Shown piece by piece: positions 11,795-22,900 of a DNA stretch of 64,000 bases (position 1 is the stretch's first letter; every line of letters starts with the position of its first letter). Location of the stretch: contig OX595992.1 of assembly GCA_951394045.1 (NCBI GenBank), positions 1,798,001 to 1,862,000 on the forward strand. Direction: 5' to 3'. The notes under the pieces were generated by a model. It worked only from the letters and a program-made list of their open reading frames with translations, did not search any database and was not told where the DNA came from. Source of the DNA: Nitzschia sp. DOCU1. Lineage: Eukaryota > Bacillariophyta > Bacillariophyceae > Bacillariales > Bacillariaceae. The position numbers and the translations under genes were made by a program.

Positions 11795-13321
11795 AAAAGC
11801 AGCGGTCGAAAGAATGCCGCAGTAGTAGCTGCAAGTCGTGTGGCCGAGGTTGAAGAGGTTGTGGTGGACGGAGCTCGACGTCTTGGAACATGATCAAAGG
11901 GATAAGAGCCCGTTTCATATACATATAAACTAGAACTTCACTTTGTGCTACAACTTAGAGCGCCAATGTCGATTGATGTTGGTGACGCGTTTCAGGGATC
12001 GAACACGAACAAGATTTAACAAATCTCACCCGGAAAGCCGTCTCAGCGAATCTAGAAGCCATAATGGTCTAATGGTAGATGCGAATGAAAAGGTGTGCTA
12101 ATCGTAGTCTCACTATCCCAATTCCTCGTCAAGCCAATCGTGATGATGGCAACGACAAGAGGCAAAGCAAACGCAAAACAAAAGATTGAGCGAGAGACGA
12201 GAACTCGCTTGAGACGACCAGACCCAAGGTGCGCGCATCACGCGCAACGACAGATCAGACCTCTCGCACACACCGTCTTCTTTCTCTGATCGGCTCTGCG
12301 GCAGACCGCAGGAAGTGAGAAGCAACAAAAATCAATCGTCATCTACATCGGTGCTTGTTGCTCTACAATTGGTAGCCGTGACTCAAGGAGGCCCTTTTCT
12401 TTTTGGCTGTCGTGAGTTGAGGACACGCTTTCTTTTGAATGTGAGGCTCATTTATGTGGGACTCGACTTCCAGAAGACGCTGCCGTTGTCGCATTTCTTG
12501 AGTCTATTTCCTCCTACAATTGCTGAACGACAATATGTTTGGAACAACCTCAGACACAGTTGCTTGATCGTGAATTCGGTTCCACTATTTCTACCAATAA
12601 GTGGATTTGTTATGCTACAAATTTTCATCGGCGACCGAACCCCGAGTTGGAACGAAGGAATCTTTCAAGAGTTGTTTGGTCATGAATTCTGTCAGGAATA
12701 AGTGGATTTACTACGCTACAGTCAGTTGGGATAAATCGTTCGAGTGGGATTCACCGGCATTGGCGTCCCTACAACAATATTTTGCGGGAAAACTTCACAC
12801 TACAGTCAAATACAGTTGTGGTTCATTGCCGCTTTTGTTCCAACCTGGGTTCATTCAATCATGACTCGTTTCTTATGGGACGCTGCCATCGTCGCATTTC
12901 TTGCCACTGGAATGGGTTCGTTGCCGCTTTTGTTTCACTCAATCGTGATTCGATTGTTAGGGGACGCTGTCATCATCGCATTTCTTGGCGATGGAATGAC
13001 CGCTGTGCTATATATTTGATTAGCGGCATCTACCAAGAAAACTTGATAGTTCTCGAGGGTTCGGTGCGAGTGATCGCCGCCGAGATCAGTGAGTTGATTC
13101 CGTCGGCATTGCCAAGCGAAGTTGAGTACAAGGATTCAGTACTAGGATATTGTAAGATAGTGGAATGGCACAGCGATTGCCATGGCAGTGGAACCAATGA
13201 TCGAGGCGGCGATTGCACCCGACATCGCAAAACAAAGTTTGGACGAACCATCGCAACTGTGTTTGTTTTTCATAGCAATCAATAATTCTACCTCTTATCA
13301 CTACAGTCTGAGTAGAGTATC
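11795..13321 (+). repeat. H copy A upstream region with internal repeats
   Basis: This 1.5-kb region precedes the H gene. It contains a degenerate tandem pattern: GACGCTGCC plus TCGCATTTCTTG recurs near 12476, 12880 and 12964, alternating with variants of TCAATCGTGATTCG. Open frames inside it (for example 12315-12701 and 12782-13285) are preserved in the other copies, but the copies are so alike that preservation says nothing about coding. The first 450 bases (11795-12246) are shared with copy C but absent from copy B. Confidence 0.6.
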
Positions 13322-13786
13322 ATGTCCAATAATAGTCTCCAACAAGGTATTGGCAAGTTCCTTACAAGAACAACAAAAACTGCTTCTACACTCGCTGTCG
13401 AATCCGTCACCAATGACGATTCGTCTGCTCGTCCTGAGTTGCGCAATGAGATCAAACAAGGAAGGCGACCAGTTCAGTTTCGACAACAACATCTTCCAAG
13501 TTTGCTTAGAGCTCGGACCACACTCACCACCCCTGATGACTTGTCACCTCATCTGCCGCCTCGTGACATTATTGAAATCCTTGACGATGACGCCGATGTC
13601 AAACCTGCTACTGTCCAGTGCAAGCCTCAAGATCAAGAAAATGCAAATGATGATGACGATGGAGGTGGCAAACCCAAAGCAGTTGATCGTCTACTCCCCT
13701 CTTCTATGGATCCTGTGCCATTAGAAGCCATTGTTCGACTGGCCAGGAAGCCAGCAACGGAAGACATCTTGCGAGGGACGGGAATA
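13322..13786 (+). pseudogene. H gene, copy A, 5' part
   Basis: The first 155 codons of the H protein begin at the ATG at 13322, just after the conserved upstream region. This part is Gln/Arg-rich and then acidic (an EILDDD-type stretch near residue 80, a DDDDGG run near residue 107). The frame is cut after codon 155 by the left end of transposon X. The continuation, in the same frame, is at 24289. I do not recognise the family. The matching 5' parts exist at 32239 (minus strand) and 63924. Confidence 0.6.
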
Positions 13787-13794
13787 CATCTAGA
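13787..13794 (+). repeat. left terminal inverted repeat of X
   Basis: CATCTAGA directly follows the TA duplication. With the flanking TA, the ends read TACATCTAGA and TCTAGATGTA. Inward of these bases left and right ends differ. Confidence 0.7.
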
Positions 13795-14359
13795 CCCCGA
13801 TAAATGACTACAACTGAGTCCTCTTGGAAATGGGCAGCGTCAGAGCTGTACTCAATTAGCCCACCATATATCTCTAAGTAAGTTCAAACCTCGTACTAAT
13901 TTCAACCAAGCTGACCCTGCCCATCCTATACTAAACTTACTTAATTCAAACAAGGTCTTATTTCGTCCAGTACACACTCGGTATTTAGCCCATTTGGCTC
14001 TGGGCTTAGTCCAACCGACTCCCAATTTAGCTCCTCTCTTCTCATATTAGACCACCAACTTACACCACCATGACATTTCAATACTTGTGCACCGTCCAAC
14101 TGGGCATGGGCACACTCCCACCAATCTCATTCTTAACTAAGGCTGGCCCAGGTGTAGTCTACCCCCCACTAATCTCTCCAGGCCCACCACACAGCCCACC
14201 TTGTCCCAGCTACCCTCCTATTTTGATCCACTGATACCACAGACCATGCTCCTACTGAGAAAACACACTGGACTAAAACCACTGGAATTAATACTAACTG
14301 CAACTCATACCAAACTAACACAATGATCTGGCTACTTGCTCTTACATCCACGAACTACC
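13795..14359. other. left subterminal region of X
   Basis: There are no genes here. The sequence is rich in short related words such as TTAGTCCA, TTAGCCCA and CTTAGTCC in the plus strand. Similar words occur in the divergent promoter at 16046-16150, and CTTAGTCCTGAGG lies near the right end at about 24116. Scattered subterminal words of this kind are typical of CACTA-type transposase-binding regions; here that role is inference. Confidence 0.45.
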
Positions 14360-15927
14360 TTAGATTTCCTCCACTTGACCAACATCATCAGGATCACCAT
14401 ACAGCAACGAAAGATCAATGTCGAACTCCCTAATTGCATCCTCCTTCTTCCCAATCATCTTTCTTGCCAACTTGCGATAAGCTAGCTCGAAAATGAAATG
14501 CTTAGAATGGCGCACTTTCACCTCTTCATCAATCAGCTGGATCCACTGGGCCATTTTGGAATGAACCGCATTGTCCCATCCCCGGCACTCCTGGCGGCTT
14601 GATGGACTAACGTTTTCCCTTGCCTTGGTGTACATGCGTAACTTAGCACTGGCTTTATCCATTGCAGCTGTACGAGCTTTTTTGTCTTGAAGGTCCAGAA
14701 CACTTTGAACAAGTGCATCAGAGTACTGACGGGCCTTGGCTGCCCTCTCTCGAATTTCTTTCTCCTTCTGTAACCTTGCATCCCGCAGTTCTTCATACAG
14801 CTCTTGGTTGGACTCCCTGTTCACAATAACCGGAACACTGTGAAGCAAATTGTCATCCACCAGCAAAGGGTTATCTTCATCCAGACCTTCCTCTTCATCA
14901 CGTTCGTGCAGCCACACTGATGCCGTATCTAGGTCGATCTCCAGATCACCCAGAATGACATCGGCAATGCTCTGGCGTTGTGGTGGTCCCACCCTACCAG
15001 CAGTAGGTGCACCACCTCCTCTTGTTGAGGACCCAGCACGTGTAGTAGTACTAGTAGTAAGCACGGCTGGGGCACCATCATATTCTGTCACAAAATCCGT
15101 ACCAGCATTCTTGATCTTGAAATTGAAAGTCCAACTCTCGCAATGGTTCTCTAACAAAACCATAGCCAGAGCCTCAGTTTGAGAGTTGGTAAACCTCCCT
15201 GTTCCATTCAAAATTGCATCTTTCCACTTATCATCTCCCATTGCCGCACGTAAGAAATAGTGGTAGAATACAAATCTTCCCTTCGGATACGCCATCCGTT
15301 CTTCAAAAGCACAGTACGACATCATTGTAGTCTTTACCACCTCGTTCACTGAGGCATGACACATACCTAGTTGCAGTAGTAGTACCACATGGCAACAAGA
15401 ATGGCAGAGAAGAGTCAGCAAACTGGGCATTTTCCCGCCTGTATCAGCACCAACGACAACTCACTATCAAATCTTGCACCCATCGTTGTGTAGACACCAT
15501 TTCTGCAGTCATTGATCATTGTAACCACTGGCTTACGCTCTATATTCTTCTTGCCTGCAGAACCTGTACGCCGGGATACCTTATCCCACAGTCTCTTTGC
15601 ATATGATAACCTGTCCTCCTTTGTTACAAGCCTACCTTTTGCCAAGCGATGGTGGCAATTGCGGTAGAACTGTTTGAATATCATTCCCTCGTGGCTTGAT
15701 ACATTGACACTCTTCAGGACATACTTATACCTCCTCCATAGAGTATTTCTAACAAACTCATTGACCAAAGCTTGGTCGTCTTCCAAAAGTTTCTCCATCT
15801 CCTCTGCCAAAACAGTGGGGACTGGTGCCTCCCGTGGGCCATTGACCCTATTCTCGTCGTTTGACATGGCTCCAGTTTGTAATTTATGACCTCGTTTTGA
15901 ACTGGATTGTCGTCCCGTATTGAGCAT
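14360..15927 (-). CDS. X gene 1, coiled-coil protein, unknown function
   Basis: Two exons on the minus strand, 15927-15465 and 15366-14360, join in frame through a 98-bp intron (15464-15367, GTGAGT donor, CTAG acceptor) to give 489 residues. The start is the ATG at 15927; an in-frame ATG at 15867 is possible. The first 150 residues are basic with aromatic motifs (LWRRYKYVLK, FKQFYRNCHHRLAKG), suggestive of a DNA-binding module. Then come a Gly/Thr-rich linker near residue 240, an acidic stretch (DEEEGLDEDN), and a charged, probably coiled-coil segment of about 100 residues. I do not recognise the family. It is divergently transcribed from the transposase-like gene, so both probably share a control region. 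Confidence 0.65.
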
Positions 15928-16215
15928 ATGGCTTCATTACTACCACTATTTGAATCTTTCCAAAATACGAGAAACCATGTAAGACATGTCGCTGCGACAC
16001 CTTATAACTGTCAACTCTCCCCAATTGGCCCGCTCCTTCCAGCAACTCCCGCCTTAGTCTAATCAAAGTTTGAAAAAGCTAGTCTTAGTTCAAACATCCT
16101 CCCGCCTTAGTCCAGCAGTTGGCTCTGACCCACTCCAGGACTCTCTCTTAGTTATCCCACCTTACATTGAAAGATGCAGAGTCCCCACTAATGTTCCAAC
16201 TTTAACAACCCAGCA
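15928..16215. promoter_or_regulatory. divergent intergenic region of X
   Basis: This 288-bp space lies between two outward-reading genes. It contains an exact 14-base direct repeat, CTCCCGCCTTAGTC, at 16046-16059 and 16099-16112. Its core word is related to those in the left subterminal region. Promoter or transposase-binding roles are inference. Confidence 0.5.
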
Positions 16216-19200
16216 ATGAAGATGTTATCCATCCAATCCCGCAACAAAAGAAGGCGTGGCGCCTCTATTACCCTGACCAGATCCACTTTCACCACCACAG
16301 TAACTGCTGATGGAAGTGGGCAAGTCAACACCAACAACGAGGACATTAGTCTGCATGTATCTCAAAGTAGCAACAACCATAGAACACTCACTCATCTTGG
16401 TTCCGATGACTCTTACCTTCGTCTTCATTCACAAGATACTGAAACCCCTCTTTACCAATCCAGGTTTCACGACCGTCAGTTTGATCTCATCATCAATGAC
16501 ACAGATTCTGACAAAGAGGAATCCCAGCCCTCGGAGGACCATCATCAAACACCCGCAGATTCTGACGAGGAGGAATCCCAGACCTCAGACCAACGTAATC
16601 TTCTCTCTGAGAAGGAGATTGAGTCCACCCAGTATGCCGAATGTACAAACGCCACCTTGGAGGCAACGTTGGAGCTCTTCTCCTTTTGCCTCGATGGGGG
16701 TACCTCTCTTACATTCTTTGATAATCTCATAACCCTCCTTCGTGGCCATGCCAAGAATACCAACGTTAACTTCAGTCAACTTCCTTCCCGTCCTCTTCTG
16801 ATACAATTTCTGAATTCTAGTTTCAAATGTCCAACTCCAACAGAGGTGATGGTAGATAGACATTCTGTCCAAACTTTTGACATACTTGGACAGATCACGG
16901 ATCTCCTGTCCTCAGACCTCACGGATGACATATCAAACCTATGCGTAAACCCTGCACCTGATACAATCTTCAAGCCATATGTACCTGCGGATGAAGACAA
17001 GTACTCGGAGATCCAGGGCTCGGATTGGTACATGCGCACCTGTGACAAGTCCCTGTTGACTCCATACTTGGACTCAGATGGCAACAATGTCCCCGGGTTT
17101 GTCTTGCCCTTAGTCATCTACATGGATAAGACTGGTACTGATATGTACCAGAGGTACCCATTAGAGCCAGTCATGTTCACCCTGTCAATCTTTCGCCGTG
17201 CGATCCGCGAGAAAGAACAATCATGGCGCCACCTCGGGTTCATCCCTGACCTTACCTCTTGTACTCAGAAAGACGACGACGGCTCAAATTCTTGTGGTGC
17301 TAACAGTACCACCAAGAGTGTCCAGCTGTACCACGACTGCTTGCGGGCAATACTTTCCCGTCTGGTGTCTCTGCAAAAGAATCCCCCCGTTGTCACCTTG
17401 GACTTTGGAGGTAACAAACAACGTTGCGCACTAATCCTGCCAGTTTCAATAGTAACTGGCGACCAGCTATCTCAAGACAAGAACTGTGGACGAAAAGCAG
17501 TAGCCAGTGGGGCCGGTCGTCTTCACCGCTCCTGCATGACAAGCCACTATCAAGTGGCTTCTTGTACTGCAAAATCAACCCGATGTACCCCTGTCAGCAA
17601 AAGAGTACTCGAACGACTGTCGAACATAGCTCAGAGTGATAAGGAGGGCTCTGTTGATCATCAACGACTTTTTGCAACAATGGATGTTTCGGTTGACAAC
17701 GCCACAGCAAGAAATTTGCTGATTCGACGTGCCAAGATTGCAAGAGTTGTTCTTGAGGATGTATTATCGACTCACCCAATCAACAACGCATGGAATGAAG
17801 TAGACTTTGGAGACAATATCAATGGAATTCACCAAGCCACTGTTGATGACTTCATGCATTACCACGAGAGTGGACTTGGTATGTACGTCGGACAGGTTGC
17901 ATACCTTGGTCTCACCAAGACAGAAAGAAACCAGATCGAGGAATTGTCCAAGCGACTTATTGGTACTACCCAAAGCGGGATTCGCGACGAGTATCCCAGA
18001 GGTCATTTCCACTCTGGCTTTTCTAATATGACTCTGCTGACGGCCAGCGAGAAGATAGGCTTGCTTTTTTCCCTTCACTTGTGTCTCAGAACCGAACAAG
18101 GCTATGAAGTCTTCGAAACGGCACTCAAAAGACAACAGCTGAAGTATATATCATTTCCGATCACCAAGACAACAGTTAACGAAGAAGATGACAGCAAACA
18201 CAGGAAGAATAAGCGAAGCAAACCAAAGCAATCGGATGAAGGCATTGACTCACCGCCATCACTAGAGGATTATGCAACTGTTGAAAGCAAGCATCAGTAC
18301 CGTGATCGCAACAAGAAACATCCTTTCCCCCGTACTGAGAAGACCGCAAGGTTAGTAACGGCGCAAATCAAACGTCACTGTCTTAGTTTTGTTCTCGATC
18401 TGGATCTGGACAAGATGCAGTTGGACATCCTTCTGTCGGAAGTGTGGTCAATAGTCCGTACCAGCATCGAAGACACAGATGACCTTATGTTTAAGGAATT
18501 CGATGATGACGGTAGTTCTGTCAGCAACACAACTCCAGGAGAGCAAAGAATCGATGCACTCATCCCCACACTACTCCTAACCCCCCTGCCCACAACAAGA
18601 AAAGTTGACGAAGCGTCAAAATATCATTCCACCCCCACTGTGAAACACGACGGTGAGAAGCTTGTGGCAAAGCATCCATTCACGGAGCTGCGACAGTCAG
18701 ACGGCTGGATTACAAAACATCGGCGAATCAAACCGTTGACCAAGGGCGATGGTGAAACATCCTGTGTCCTCTCAACTGTGGATGACTTCCAGGAGTTCCT
18801 CGAAGTTTGTCTTGCTTTCCATGCCTTTCTCCACTATTCCAACCAGCTACCACTATCGGTACGACAGGATTTCGTCTTGATAGACCACGCTTTCAGCTCC
18901 TTTGTTGATTTATACCGACGCACAGTATACCGGGGAGACAAAGGAATTGACGATACAACATGCAAGATCCATTCACATCTCCACCAGCCACTGCTTATGA
19001 AAGAGTACTGCGATCCACAAAACTCAGAAGCGGGAAAGGGCGAGCGTGGATTGAAAGTCTGGGCAAAGCTTGTTTCAATTACAGCTCTCAAGCGCGGGCC
19101 TCGTACCTTCGTAAAGCAAACATCCCTCCGCGTCCAAGAGCGGCAACTGCTCCGCAGAGCCGCCATTGCCAAAAGTCGTCGCCAGAAACACCTTGAAGAC

Positions 19201-19926
19201 AAACCTAGCACTGACGAGGCGGAACAAGGTGGGGCGGTTGGTTGCCTTTTCAAGAGGAAACAGCCACATTTCATCTATCGATTGGGTCCAAACGGAACAG
19301 GACTGGAGACCTTGTATGAGGTCGATCGAGTTGGTGTGCTGGAACCCGCCCTGACAAATCCTTTCCCTGCTGATCTACTGACTGCACTGGAGCGTTTGGA
19401 ACCGTCCCAGAGTACATTCAAGATCTGGCTAGAGGCAGAGCTTCAAACCGAACACGACGGCAGGCAATACGTCCGTTGTATACCATGCCGACCAGGGGAA
19501 AGCGCATACTACGACTGGGCCGCAGTTCAGTTCCCGCAGGAAAACAACAACATTGTCCCGGCAAAGATTCTGTTGTTTTACGAGAACAAAGATGGCGATG
19601 CAAAAGCAATCGTCCACTCGGCGGACTACCCAACAGGCAAACTCAAAGAGAACGGTAACTTCGGAATCGGTAGGTTGGCCAGCAGATGGAAGTTGTGTTG
19701 GACTGCGAACGGGTGGCCTCGTCTGTATAGTATATCAGCTTCGGACATCCAGCACCTACTCTATGTTGTGGAAGAGCAGGCAAATCCAAACAGACGACCC
19801 ATCCCACCTCGTTGCACAACTACAGCCGAGCGTAACAAATACAAGATACAGGCACTGAAATCCAGAAGCGAGTGGGCAGCTGAGTTTCTAAAATGGGCAG
19901 GGGAGAGACAATCAGATCGGACATAG
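16216..19926 (+). CDS. X gene 2, transposase-like protein, 1236 aa
   Basis: One uninterrupted frame begins at the ATG at 16216. After an acidic N terminus come three blocks that match a large diatom and algal transposase-like family as I recall it. The first is PLVIYMDKTGTD followed by a WRHLGFIPD motif (residues about 300-350, candidate catalytic D304). The second is GDQLSQDKNCGRK with clustered Cys and His after it (residues about 415-450, candidate D416 or D421, possible zinc binding). The third is GERGLKVWAKL followed by a KRGPRTFVKQT motif (about residue 942 on, candidate E943). The layout recalls the D-K-T then D then E arrangement of Plavaka/CACTA-like transposases. That link is inference. 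A basic patch near residue 657 may be a nuclear signal. This is the likeliest enzyme moving X. Confidence 0.7.
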   Translation: MKMLSIQSRNKRRRGASITLTRSTFTTTVTADGSGQVNTNNEDISLHVSQSSNNHRTLTHLGSDDSYLRLHSQDTETPLYQSRFHDRQFDLIINDTDSDKEESQPSEDHHQTPADSDEEESQTSDQRNLLSEKEIESTQYAECTNATLEATLELFSFCLDGGTSLTFFDNLITLLRGHAKNTNVNFSQLPSRPLLIQFLNSSFKCPTPTEVMVDRHSVQTFDILGQITDLLSSDLTDDISNLCVNPAPDTIFKPYVPADEDKYSEIQGSDWYMRTCDKSLLTPYLDSDGNNVPGFVLPLVIYMDKTGTDMYQRYPLEPVMFTLSIFRRAIREKEQSWRHLGFIPDLTSCTQKDDDGSNSCGANSTTKSVQLYHDCLRAILSRLVSLQKNPPVVTLDFGGNKQRCALILPVSIVTGDQLSQDKNCGRKAVASGAGRLHRSCMTSHYQVASCTAKSTRCTPVSKRVLERLSNIAQSDKEGSVDHQRLFATMDVSVDNATARNLLIRRAKIARVVLEDVLSTHPINNAWNEVDFGDNINGIHQATVDDFMHYHESGLGMYVGQVAYLGLTKTERNQIEELSKRLIGTTQSGIRDEYPRGHFHSGFSNMTLLTASEKIGLLFSLHLCLRTEQGYEVFETALKRQQLKYISFPITKTTVNEEDDSKHRKNKRSKPKQSDEGIDSPPSLEDYATVESKHQYRDRNKKHPFPRTEKTARLVTAQIKRHCLSFVLDLDLDKMQLDILLSEVWSIVRTSIEDTDDLMFKEFDDDGSSVSNTTPGEQRIDALIPTLLLTPLPTTRKVDEASKYHSTPTVKHDGEKLVAKHPFTELRQSDGWITKHRRIKPLTKGDGETSCVLSTVDDFQEFLEVCLAFHAFLHYSNQLPLSVRQDFVLIDHAFSSFVDLYRRTVYRGDKGIDDTTCKIHSHLHQPLLMKEYCDPQNSEAGKGERGLKVWAKLVSITALKRGPRTFVKQTSLRVQERQLLRRAAIAKSRRQKHLEDKPSTDEAEQGGAVGCLFKRKQPHFIYRLGPNGTGLETLYEVDRVGVLEPALTNPFPADLLTALERLEPSQSTFKIWLEAELQTEHDGRQYVRCIPCRPGESAYYDWAAVQFPQENNNIVPAKILLFYENKDGDAKAIVHSADYPTGKLKENGNFGIGRLASRWKLCWTANGWPRLYSISASDIQHLLYVVEEQANPNRRPIPPRCTTTAERNKYKIQALKSRSEWAAEFLKWAGERQSDRT

Positions 19927-19989
19927 CCATAACCTAGAGTTCCACTGATCTCTCTTACCATGTTTAGTTCCTTCGCTTTTATTGACTGA

Positions 19990-22900
19990 CTATATAGTGA
20001 ATAGCCGTTGCACACGTGTTGCCTCACGGCTTCCATATGGCTTCACCCAAGAGCACCCATAGTCGTCCAGAGACCACACACCTTGGCCTTTAATGAATAC
20101 ATCCACCAATTGCAATAGACGTCCGTCGGTGCTCTCGCACAGTTCAACCTCGAGCTCGTCGTTGTGTTTTACCCGTGACGGCTCAGATAGCTCTTGTTTT
20201 AACATCTCACAGACATCGAAGACCTGCTCGTCGGAGAACCCATGTGAAGTTATGTGACCGTGCGATGCGGCTGTCTTGACTGGGAAAAGGATTTCTCGCA
20301 GCTTTGGGTGTGCATGGAGGAGAATTCGTAGGTGTGCACAAAATTGGAGGAAGACTTGTAGTCGAAACAACCCAAGCTCGCATCTTGCCACCGCGTTTAT
20401 ATCCCCTGTAGTTTTTTCAAGGAGCTCTTCCATTGCCCAAGAGTCAATCGACGGCATTTCGTTGATTTTATTCAACAGTCCAAGGAGGATAGTCGTTATA
20501 GACTCGACTTTGTTGGGTCCGTCGCCAGACTTGTCAAAAGTCTGGCGGAAATTAAACCCAATAGGCGAGTACCTTGGGTTTGGGCCGCCAATGAACTCGC
20601 CTCCACCATCCTTCTCACCAAACATTTTCACGCACCAGTCATGGTAGAGAAAGGCTGGTCCCGGGTACGGTTTCAAAACCTCGCTTCGTTCAAACCGACT
20701 GAGTACCTCCCAGAAATAATGGAACGAATTCTGCCAGCTGGCAACCATGGCAAGCTGGATCATTCCCCGCTCAGTCAACCATGGCGAAACCCTATGAATG
20801 GCGGTGCAGGCGGCCGAGATCCATAAACTTCTGGTGGGTGCGGTGACAACAGTGAAGTAGTCCTGGACCAGATTTCTGAAAATGTATTGTGTCTCAAAGG
20901 GCATGTAGTCGTCAAGGTAGAACGGGGAAAGGTCACGACATGTGGGAAGGATCGAAGGTTGTGCCGCACCCTTGTACATGCCAAATAGTTGGCGATAACG
21001 GGCGTCAACAGCATCTTGGTAGGTCTTGATCTGCGCCTTGATTCTTAGAACTTCAGAAATGTGGCTGAGCATATAATCACCTATCCGCTTTCTGAAGTTG
21101 ATTATAATCTTCAGACTCCAAAGGCTTCCGAGAGAGTCAACAAAGGTAAACGACTTGCATGCGGTCCAGTTGTAGCCTTGGCGCTCGTCGTTATGGTCAT
21201 CTTTGTGACGAGTGCCCGACTGCAGGTCGGATAGGTTCAGAACCTGGATTGTGATCCACTCAACGTAGATCTCGTCTGCGAAAAGGAAGGATCGCAGATG
21301 GTCCGCAAATTCCAGGTAGCGGCGCTCATTTAGGACGAATGGACGCCCCATTTCCACAGCCATCCGTTTACACGCACGGCACATGCCCTCCACTAGTCGG
21401 CCAAGAACCACCCGAATTGTCTCTCCAGTTTTCGAACGGAAAAAAACATCGGTCCCACAAAGGGTCTTTGGAGGGTACACCTTCCCTGGCTCCATCGCAA
21501 GGCCTGCATTACCGAAATCAAGCCTAGACCCAAGCTTACTGTTTGACGAGCGAGATGGGTCATTTGTGCCTTGTTCAAAAACGAATTGAACGAGGACGCG
21601 CAGGTCCCAGGCGAGGGCATCTCCGGAAAAAGACTCGTCATAAATAGAACAACCTGGCCTTGCAACAATGACATGGGGGCGACACCGGTTGAGGGTACCG
21701 ACTCCACCACTCAACATTACTTGGGTGTTGCGCAAGAGGCCAGCCTCTGGCCACATTGTTTGTTGGAGGGCCTCCTTTGGCAACACCTCGAACTGGTGGT
21801 AGCAACTTTTGAGATCCCACGCCTGATACAGTTCGGCAGGAGAGTGGTACAGGTGGATGTCGAAGTCCTCGGTTTCGATCACCAAACGCGCCACCACAGA
21901 AGCCATTTCTTGTTGAGTGGCTAGGCGGGGTATTTCCTGCCACCGACTCGAATCATCGTATGGTACATCTATGCAATTCGTAGCTGTTGCCACAGTAATA
22001 GCCGGCTCCACCATAGTAGTAGTAGGCGCCACAAATATACCGCCGGCAGTACTGCAAGCTGCCTCCCCCGTAGTGGCTGCCGCCGCTGCACGAGTCACAG
22101 TAGTAATGGTAACTGGCGGCCCCGCCGTAGGACTGAGGGTTGAGAGGATGGACGGAAAATTTTCAAGGGGGGCAAGAGCACCAGAACTAGGGCCGTCATC
22201 GACCTTCCGGCGCTTGCTCCGATTGAGTGAGGCCTGGGCCTCTACAAGGGAAGCTTGACGACGAAGTCCTGCAAGCGCCGCCTTGGTGGAACTGTTTTTT
22301 CCCTTCGTTTTCTGCAGGCTCAAAAGCTGCATAAAAACTACAACCCGGACTATGATGTACTCCCGTTCGAGGGACCGGGCAAGGTGGTCATAAGACGATT
22401 TCTTGAACTTGGAATGTAGGGTTTGGAAGAGATGGTCATTGTAGTCCTGGACAGGCAGTCCGCTGTTTGCACGGCGGACTTTGTCCAGGAACTCTTCGGG
22501 CTCTTTGATCCATTCCTTCAAAAGATTCTTACGGTCGGTGATGGCTGCAACATCTCGGCAGACCATTAAGAGATCTTGGATCCGCTCCAACATCTCGCGC
22601 CGGGTGGAACATTTCCTGAAGACGATAGTAAATAGCTTCTCCATGTACCGCGGGTTTTGTCGCTTTGTTTTTTTTAATACCTTCACGTCTTCGTTGCCTA
22701 CAGCAAAGATCAGGGCGGACATACCAAGCTGCATAACTTGGTGCTCACGGCGGATCCTAGCGTATGCAGATTGCTGGTGGTGGAAGTCGACGACGCGAGC
22801 TTTGCCATAGGTGGGCAATGCCTTGCAACGGCCATCTTTGTGGTTGATATCATCGGCGTTGCTGGGATCGTCCTCGAACTCGATATGATCTTCTTCAGCA

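Noticed and set aside
12060..12090. TGGTCTAATGG resembling a tRNA A box
   Set aside because: No B box follows at tRNA spacing and no cloverleaf could be drawn, so no tRNA or SINE is called.
12315..12701. 128-codon frame preserved in H copies A and D
   Set aside because: Copies are nearly identical throughout, so preservation is not evidence of coding; the region is a degenerate tandem repeat.
12782..13285. 167-codon frame preserved in three H copies
   Set aside because: Same reason; it also overlaps other frames and the repeat array, and has no recognisable motif.
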